Shown: piece by piece, positions 57,010 to 64,000 of the stretch
Layout: every line of letters starts with the position of its first letter
Position numbering within the stretch: position 1 is the first letter of the stretch
Source: Purshia tridentata
Lineage: Eukaryota > Streptophyta > Magnoliopsida > Rosales > Rosaceae
DNA length: 64,000 bases
NCBI GenBank assembly: GCA_003254885.1
Contig: QANT01009041.1
Coordinates: forward strand, 1-64,000
Reading direction: 5' to 3'
Position numbers and translations under genes: made by a program
The notes under the pieces: model-generated
Told to the model about the DNA's origin: nothing
Database searches by the model: none
What the model saw: only the letters and a program-made list of their open reading frames with translations

Positions 57010-59173
57010 ATGATGGAAATACAGAATGAGTTAGCTATCAAGAAACCAAAGAGGTTGACATCTGTTGTATGGAATCATTTTGAAAGGGTTAGAAAAGCTG
57101 ACATATGTTATGCTGTTTGTGTACACTGTAACAAGAAACTCAGTGGATCAAGTAATAGTGGGACCACACATCTGAGAAATCATTTAATGCGATGTCTGAA
57201 AAGATCTAACTTTGATGTGTCTCAACTACTTGCAGCAAAGAGAAGGAAAAAAGATAATCCCATTGGCCTAGCAAATATCAATTGTGATGAAGCACAGAGA
57301 ACAGATGAATATATTAAGCCAACAATCATAAAGTTCGAGCAGGATCAGAAAAAGGATGAAATTGTTACTATTGCAAGTGGAAAGTTTGATCAGGACCGTA
57401 GTAGGTTTGATCAGGACTGCAGTAGGTTTGATCAGGACCGCAGTAGGTTTGATCTTGCTCGTATGATTATATTACATGGTTACCCATTGGCCATGGCTGA
57501 TCATGTTGGATTCAAAGTTTTTGTCAAGAACCTTCAGCCATTCTTTGAGGTTGTGCCAAATAATGATGTTGAGCATTTCTGTATGGAAATTTATACGAAA
57601 GAAAAACATAAAGTGTATGAGATGATAAATAGTTTGCATGGCAGAATTAACCTTTCTGTTGAAATGTGGTCTTCTCCAGAAGATGTTGAGTACCTGTGTT
57701 TGACTGCACACTATATTGACGAGGACTGGAAACTACAGAAGAAGATAATGAATTTTGTCACACTTGAGTCGTCTCATACTGAAGACTTGCTTTCAGAAGT
57801 AATCATCAAGTGTCTGATGGACTGGGATATTGACAGTAAGTTGTTTGCCTTGACATTTGATGATTGTTCCACTGATGATGACATTGTTATAAGAATTAAA
57901 GACCGGATCTCCCAAAGCAGGCCTCTTTTGGTTCATGGTCAGTTATTTGATGTTCGCTCTGCTGCACATGTTCTAAATTCAATCGTGCAGGATGCTTTGG
58001 AAGCACTGAGAGAGGTGATTCAAAAGATTCGAGGAAGTTTCAAACATGTAAGAAGCTCACAAGTGGCACAAGGGAAGTTCAATGAAATTGCCCAGACAGT
58101 TGGAATCAGTAGTCAGAGGAGATTAATTCTTGATTGCCCAGTTCAATGGAATTCAACATACCTTATGCTTGAAACAGCCTTAGAATACAGGGGTGCATTT
58201 TCTCTCCTGCAAGAGCATGACCCTTCCTATACATCAGCTCTAACTGACACAGAATGGGAATGGACGAGTTTTGTTACTGGATATTTGAAACTTCTCGTTG
58301 AAATCACTAATGTCATTTCAGGCAACAAATGTCCAACTGCAAGTATATATTTTCCTGAGGTTTGTGATGTTCACATCCAGTTAATTGAATGGTGCAAGAG
58401 CCCAGACGAGTTTCTTAGTTCTATGGCGTTGAAGATGAAAGCTAAGTTCGATAAGTATTGGAGCAAGTGCAGTTTGGCTTTGGCTGTAGCAGCAATTTTG
58501 GATCCCCGATTCAAGATGAAGTTGGTGGAGTATTACTACTCTCAAATTTATGGTAGTACTGCCCTGGATAGGATCAAGGAAGTTTCTGATGGCATTAAGG
58601 AGCTTTTTGATGCATATTCAATTTGCTCCACGATGGTTGATCAAGGTTCAGCTTTGCCTGGCAGCAGCTTACCTAGTACCAGTGGTGATAGTAGGGATAG
58701 ATTGAAGGGCTTTGACAAATTTCTCTATGAGACTTCTCAGAGCCAAAACGTGATATCGGACTTGGACAAATATTTGGAGGAACCTGTCTTTCCTCGTAAT
58801 TGTGATTTCAACATATTAAATTGGTGGAAGGTCCACACGCCAAGGTACCCTATTCTGTCCATGATGGCACGCGATGTTCTTGGAACTCCTATGTCAACTG
58901 TTGCACCAGAATCAGCATTCAGCGTTGGTGGTAGAGTGCTTGATCAAAGTCGGAGCTCACTGAATCCCGATACTCGACAGGCTATGATATGCACACAAGA
59001 TTGGTTGCGGATAGAATTAAAAGGTATGTGCATTACAGTCATTGAATTTTCCTTTGTTTTCAATATGACCTGTATTTAGCAGTGATCTTATAATAATTAC
59101 CATTTTCTTTTATGTATCAGATGTCAATTCATTTTCAATCCATTCTGCTAGACCACTTATTGAATCAAGTTAA
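57010..59173 (+). CDS. hAT-transposase-derived BED zinc-finger protein (RICESLEEPER/DAYSLEEPER-type)
   Basis: Two coding exons, 57010-59023 and 59121-59173 (2067 nt, 688 residues). Exon 1 would otherwise read on to 59079; the donor AAAG|GTATGTG and acceptor ATCAG give a C-terminus DVNSFSIHSARPLIESS. A BED finger is near 15-65 (VWNHFERV, CVHCNKKLSG, HLRNHLMRC). Then come three 8-residue RFDQDRS repeats (about 125-150), the transposase core (ALTFDDCSTDDD, AAHVLNSIVQDAL, DCPVQWNSTYLML) and the hAT C-terminal dimerisation domain (LDKYLEEPVFPR, WWKVHTPRYPILSMMARDVL, STVAPESAFSVGGRVLDQ). The usual Cys of the CxxH motif is Ser (SAAH). With an intact frame, spliced leader, a 3' intron and no terminal repeats seen, it is probably a domesticated nuclear DNA-binding host protein. 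Confidence 0.85.
57385..57459 (+). repeat. Coding 24-bp minisatellite in the hAT-derived gene
   Basis: Three near-identical units of GTTTGATCAGGACCGTAGTA type encode FDQDRSR, FDQDCSR, FDQDRSR in tandem between the BED finger and the transposase core. The frame is kept by the 24-bp unit. Confidence 0.9.
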
Positions 59174-60470
59174 TTTTCAAATGGTATGTTTTTGTTACAT
59201 TTGTTCTGTTTCCCCCTATTTATTTCGCTAATTATACACGTATAAAATGACTTAACTTATGGTGTGATCTTGTCATGCAAGGCTGATGGATTCGCAATTG
59301 GCTTTATCCATGGTGTGCAATTGCTGTTGACACACTGGCTATATTCTTGAAGTTGGTTTGGGCAATGAACCTCAACTCTTTCCCCATGTCCAGCGGCGGA
59401 ACATAGAAGGGACTGGGCCAATGGGTCCAGCATATATGTCACTTGTAAAAATATGTTATCTTCTCTTCTATTCTTCTCATGAACATTACATAGTTCTTTC
59501 TTTGTTTTTCCTTTTCGTTTTTTCTTTTTGTCATGTGTGGCCGCTTTGATATTGGGTCACATGTAAATTTGATGAGGCCACTAATGAAATCATCTTATCA
59601 GTGTCCAATCTGTTTTTGCAATAAGTTAATGGATAGCCTCCTAGTCCCCGCCAAATTAACAAACAGCCCCTTATGTTTAGGAGATTCTGAACCAGAGAAC
59701 TGGATTCCAAAACAATTAATCGTGCCTTTCTTTTCTTGTGCATGTACTACTCCAATCTCAATGCACCACCATGTGGTGATTTTCCCTACAATTACAAGGT
59801 AGGCCCACTTTTGTCTCCAACTAGGCTACCCCACGTTCCAAACTTCTTGTGAATTTGTATTTATGATAAGCGAAATAGTTTCATTACCTTTTCATATAGA
59901 CTACTTTTTGAGCTGTATATGAGCTATTGGGCTGTTGGTATTGTTCTACCCATTAGGTTCCTATCAACTGATTAGGTCATTTGAATGGTCTAAATTTGTC
60001 AAGAGCTGTTGTGGATATCGAATCTTCAAAATGGTGATAATGCTATGCACACCTCCAAAGGATTATGGAGGATTGAGACATTAATATTAAATAAGAGAAG
60101 GTTCTTAGTTCTTAGTATTAATGCAGTCTCTATCAGCAGTACCCCACCTACCAAACATTGGTGGTACGTACGTTACTGCAGCTAATACTTTAGTTTATTG
60201 GATTACTCGGAAAAAAGTTACTCTACCTACCTTATAAAGTAGCTCAGGCTTGCTCAGCATGCATATATATATAATTACTAATTGAACAAGAAAACCAAAA
60301 TTAAGAACAAGATGATATTAATGATGATGACCACGACTGAGAATAGAAGAGAAGAAATGAATTATAAGCATCGGCGGTTCTATGTTTGATGTAATTCTTA
60401 AAAGAGAATGAGATAAACAACTTGTTGAATTTTGTGCGAAAATTTATTCGTTATTTTCTTTGTTTTTCTC

Positions 60471-60478
60471 AGAGAGAG

Positions 60479-60510
<32 letters not shown>
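60471..60510. repeat. GA/TA compound microsatellite
   Basis: A short (GA)n run is followed by about 13 TA units. No gene nearby. Confidence 0.85.
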
Positions 60511-60513
<3 letters not shown>

Positions 60514-60731
60514 TTAATATGGTCGAAAATATGTTTCCCATGCAATTGAGTATAGAAAGAAAATTATTGTCATATCGAAGAATCTTTTTACATATCAATA
60601 GGATAAGATTGCGATTTTTCTTTGCATCATAGGAATAGACAGTTTGATTGATGATGATAATATGGCCATATTATGTGTATAAGTATATATCGTAAATGTC
60701 TGCATCAATTGCATGCATGCACTGCGCGCTT

Positions 60732-60969
60732 TCTAATTTGATACGACAAGGGAATCCAGAAAAGCTGAAGCCATCGCACCAATTCTGTCTTACGGTCTTA
60801 AACTCTTACCCTGCTTTCTTGAATATTGACAGTTGATGTGAATATTTAAATCTAATTTGATACGACAAGGGAATCCAGAAAAGCTGAAACCATCGCACCA
60901 ATTCTGTCTTACGGTCTTAAACTCTTACCCTGTTTTCTTGAATATTGACAGTTGATGTGAATATTTAAT
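60732..60969. repeat. Recent 119-bp tandem duplication
   Basis: Copies at 60732-60850 and 60851-60969, both starting TCTAATTTGATACGACAAGG, differ at only about three positions. Non-coding. Confidence 0.92.
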
Positions 60970-61172
60970 GTTTTATGTACCTTAATATAATTTATATGTA
61001 CAAAATTTAGAATCCTCGATGATTTAGAGAGTCGAGACAATTGCCTCATCACACTTTTCTCTCTCGTTTCGCTCATCTATCTTATTTTTATCTCTTTTGA
61101 GTTTTGACTATAAATAAAATTAAAATAAAAAGCCAAAACCTTTATCAAGCAGACATGTTACTCCTCAAAAGC

Positions 61173-61202
61173 ATAACTAGGTGTTCTCCAACACCTAGTT
61201 AT
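61173..61202. repeat. Perfect palindrome with 13-bp arms
   Basis: ATAACTAGGTGTT and its reverse complement flank a 4-nt loop (CTCC). It might be a remnant terminal repeat junction or a chance hairpin. Confidence 0.75.
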
Positions 61203-62890
61203 ATAAAATTGACGGATGCAACACTACAAAGTATAGAAGAGAACATTTTTTGATAGATATATGTAATAGTTTTTGTGGTTGTATTGGAGTTGACTTTCCA
61301 TTGTAGCAAAAGGATTTTTGTAGTGAGCGTTTCAAAAAGTTCACGATATAAAATAAAAAAACTGTAAGAATTAATTTAAGAACACTACCGAAAGTTGACA
61401 TGTGCTGCTAACATATGTCAAGAAAATGCATGAGTTAATAATTCGGGGTAGGAATGATTGTGTGTGTGTAAGAGAGGTGATACACATACACCGCCAATGG
61501 CGGAAAAAAAAGGAGCAAAATAAAAGCAATTCTGCAGATTCTGCACTGCAATTAAGCATTTTCTTTGGAATCCCAAAAGTTGGTGGAGGTCTGATGGCGA
61601 AAGTGAAGTGATCGACATACTTTTCCACAAAGCCAAGCAGCTGGACCAAGTCTGCTTAAATTTATGTAGCCGTCAGGAAAAGAAGAGAAAACCAAAGTGG
61701 GTCCAACTAAATGTGTAAGCTCACGTGAAAGCCAAATAATTAATTAAACAAGTTCATACAGAAATATATATAAAGGCATATATAAAGGTAAGATTATATA
61801 TGTTGCTTTGGATGCTGTCATCGCCATGTCCATATAAATATATAATCATATATATTGGTGAAGAATCAATATAGATCCTAGCACAGAGAGCAGACAGTTC
61901 AACAGAATAAGTCTGTTATTTTTATGTTGTTTATTTGGTCACCATGCATTGTTTATCTTTTGTGGTCAGTGGTCACAAAGTAGTGGTAGAAAGATCGAGA
62001 AAGTAATTGCACAAAGATATATATCACTTTCTTGATTTTACTTTTCCACTCGTATTTATATATTTGTTAAATTAAGTATATTTTTTCTTCTTCTTCTTTT
62101 CAGAGTATTATTTTCTTCCAGATCATCTTTCGATGCTAATGTCCATGAGTATTAGGGCCTAGCTAATAGCTTCAGTTTTTAGGATGAATTTTCAAATATG
62201 ATATTAGATTTGTCTATGTGTTTTTTGGATGAAGATTTGTCTCTGTGTATGAGCACTTAAAAGAGAGGTCCCGCATAAGGAGTATTGTGCGCTATTCCCA
62301 TGCTTGTAAGTGTGATAAGGTCAAAATTACTAGTGGGGATAAATTTTAAAATTACACCTATTAAATTTTAAGTTCAAATTTCATCTCAAAACAAAATAAA
62401 TTTTATAAAATGAAAGAAACCCAAAATAATCGAACCGTCGATTAATTTGATAGGCCGCCTAGCCTAGTAGCCCATCCATTGACTCTTAAGACTTTGTTTG
62501 ATTGTTAAGATTGAATTGGAGAGGATAAATGATAAATTCATATGTATTTGAGGAAAAAATTTCTAACTTATCCCTTGCAATCTCCTCAAAATGGTGGAGA
62601 TTAGCAATAATGAAATTCCCCTTATGCCTAAGTCATTTTCTTCCCATTTTATTTTTTCAAGTTAGAAAATATTTTTCATCTTCTTTCTTAAATACGCATA
62701 AATATTGTCATTATCTTTTTCAATCTACTCATAAACACTAAAGAGGCCTAAACTACAAGACCCTTGGAAAGAGCCAAGACTAAGCTTAGTTAAGATAGGA
62801 TGAGCTAGCCCATTACACCATTAGGATCTAAAAAGCCTAGAGAAGGGTAATGCTTGGTCTGTCCTTTTCACATTTCATTCACCTTTTTGA

Positions 62891-63138
62891 GAGATAAGTA
62901 GTGGTGGGTATGAAAATCGAAAAACCGACGAAAGCAAAAAAAAAAAAANAAAAAAAAAGTTACTTTTTTAACAAAAAAGAATTGAACCGACCATTCCTTA
63001 AGGTCGGTTCATTTATGATCTTTAGTAAATCGGAGAAACCGAACCAAACCAAAGGTATACTTATCTCTTCTAAACTGCTCCATTTTAGACCACCTAACTC
63101 CCGAACTGAATTGAACCGAACCCACATCTAAAGATAAG
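62891..63138. mobile_element. Small hAT-like MITE
   Basis: The element runs 62899-63130 (232 bp). The ends are TAGTGGTGGGT and, complemented, TAGATGTGGGT. Flanking 8-bp direct repeats GAGATAAG (62891-62898) and AAGATAAG (63131-63138) agree at 7 of 8 positions. The interior is rich in AACCGAA and TCGGTT motifs. The 8-bp duplication and TA...TA ends fit a non-autonomous hAT. An ambiguous base (n) sits in its poly-A tract at 62949. Confidence 0.7.
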
Positions 63139-63623
63139 TTCAAATGAGAGATTATTTCATTCTTTAAAATTAGACAACTCGCAGTTTTATTTTATTAATG
63201 TAATGTTAACTATTGCATATGGTACTAGTAGTCATGAGTGACGATGCTACGGTATTTCGTAAGGTAGCCCATACAGATGCTGACGATTCTTCTAAATAAA
63301 AGCTTGTGTAGTTTTCCTTAAAATAAAAATTGAAACATTTCATTAATATAAAGTCTGGAAAGAGATTTTTAACATTTTATTAACAAACAATGCGTGGTGG
63401 TCGTCATCAATCATCATCCAATTAAAAAACCAGCAAAAAAACTAAAAAGAAGAAAGCATCCCTAATTTTCTTTTTTCTTTTGCGGAAAATTAAAGAGATT
63501 CAAAATAAACGAAGGGGAACAAATTCCCTCCAAATGATTGGGTCGATTGGCCTCGAAGCAAAGTTCTCTTCTCCCCCCGCCATAAAGTCTTTCTGACGCT
63601 ACCACTGTCTGCCAATTACTCCC
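63139..63623. other. Upstream region of the gene starting at the right edge
   Basis: AT-rich non-coding DNA that becomes GC-richer toward 63540. A CCAAT motif lies at 63612-63616. No gene seen on either strand. Confidence 0.4.
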
Positions 63624-63630
63624 TATATAT
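63624..63630 (+). promoter_or_regulatory. TATA box of the gene at the right edge
   Basis: TATATAT in CCCTATATATTCCCC, with CCAAT just upstream and a CT-rich leader beginning about 30-50 nt downstream. Confidence 0.55.
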
Positions 63631-63654
63631 TCCCCTACTTTTCCTTCCCTCACT

Positions 63655-63767
63655 TCTTAATCATAACACACACACACTCTCTCTCTCTCTCGATCGTTCG
63701 CTGGCAATTAGACGAAGAAGGAGCTTCAGTGTTCGTCAAAAACTCGAGCTGGTTCTTCAAGCTAAAG
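63655..63767 (+). other. Probable non-coding first exon (5' UTR) of a gene beyond the window
   Basis: A CT-rich leader starts 25-30 nt after the TATA box and ends at a strong donor GCTAAAG|GTAAGC. No ATG-initiated frame is seen before the donor. The rest of the window would be leader intron. From remembered Arabidopsis order, TPS1 or RHM are candidate neighbours, but nothing in the sequence shows which gene it is. Confidence 0.5.
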
Positions 63768-64000
63768 GTAAGCCTCTCTCTCTCTCTCTCTGTGCGTCTA
63801 AATTAGATTCACACACCTCTCTCTCTATAGATATATATGTATATATGTTAGATAGAGCCTAGAGGATCTTGATTTATGTTTAATCTGAGTGTTTGCGAAT
63901 CGCGAGTGCTCCGATTGATTATCTAAACCGAATGATAATCAACTTCTATACTTTTGCTTTATTAGATTTTTCAATTTTTAGGAAATGTGATAGATTATAG

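Larger units (their letters stand above)
59174..62890. other. Intergenic region right of the hAT-derived gene
   Basis: 3' flank and AT-rich DNA without a gene I can support. It contains a GA/TA microsatellite (60471-60510), a 119-bp tandem duplication (60732-60969) and a 13-bp-arm palindrome (61173-61202). Remaining open frames are short and unrecognised. Confidence 0.5.

Noticed and set aside
1-64000. tRNA or rRNA genes, CRISPR arrays, LTR elements
   Set aside because: No tRNA-like T-loop context, rRNA segments, spaced repeats, or paired long terminal repeats with retroelement coding were seen by eye.

Overview
This is nuclear DNA of a flowering plant. Genes are split by many short AT-rich GT-AG introns, intergenic DNA is AT-rich, 5' leaders carry CT runs, and every recognisable protein is a eudicot type. 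The gene set suggests a rosid, and a woody Rosaceae such as Prunus is my best guess, but the sequence alone does not prove the genus. I rebuilt exons by hand from splice signals, reading frame and remembered family sequences. The exon lengths of every model below sum to a multiple of three.

Layout. (1) 1.6-19.5 kb: two tandem plus-strand genes for LRR-malectin receptor kinases (LRR-VIII-2), 24 coding exons each, separated by a complete non-autonomous hAT element. (2) 20.8-33.0 kb: three tandem plus-strand TRICHOME BIREFRINGENCE-LIKE genes (TBL38-43 clade), five exons each. (3) 34.4-37.1 kb, minus: plastid ribosomal protein L13. (4) 38.0-41.0 kb, plus: VTE6-type phytyl-phosphate kinase. (5) 42.4-43.6 kb, plus: intronless WD40 protein RID3. 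(6) 45.1-46.5 kb, minus: double B-box factor BBX22. (7) 49.5-51.8 kb, plus: HEI10, a meiotic crossover RING protein. (8) 52.8-55.3 kb, minus: NADK3-type NADH kinase. (9) 57.0-59.2 kb, plus: a hAT-transposase-derived BED zinc-finger gene that looks like a host gene. (10) 59.2-64 kb: mostly intergenic, ending in the promoter and non-coding first exon of another plus-strand gene.

The genes do not form a pathway. Their order is a conserved chromosome segment: from memory, the Arabidopsis homologues fall in two chromosome-1 regions (around At1g53430-At1g53490 and At1g78590-At1g78710), and here they sit together as one block.

I found no undescribed multi-gene system. The strongest signals are two U12-type introns in HEI10, a duplicated exon with a possible frame-restoring 4-nt microexon in the second receptor kinase, an NADH kinase lacking the C-terminal SRY I recall for the Arabidopsis enzyme, and four small DNA transposons whose ends and target-site duplications can be read to the base.
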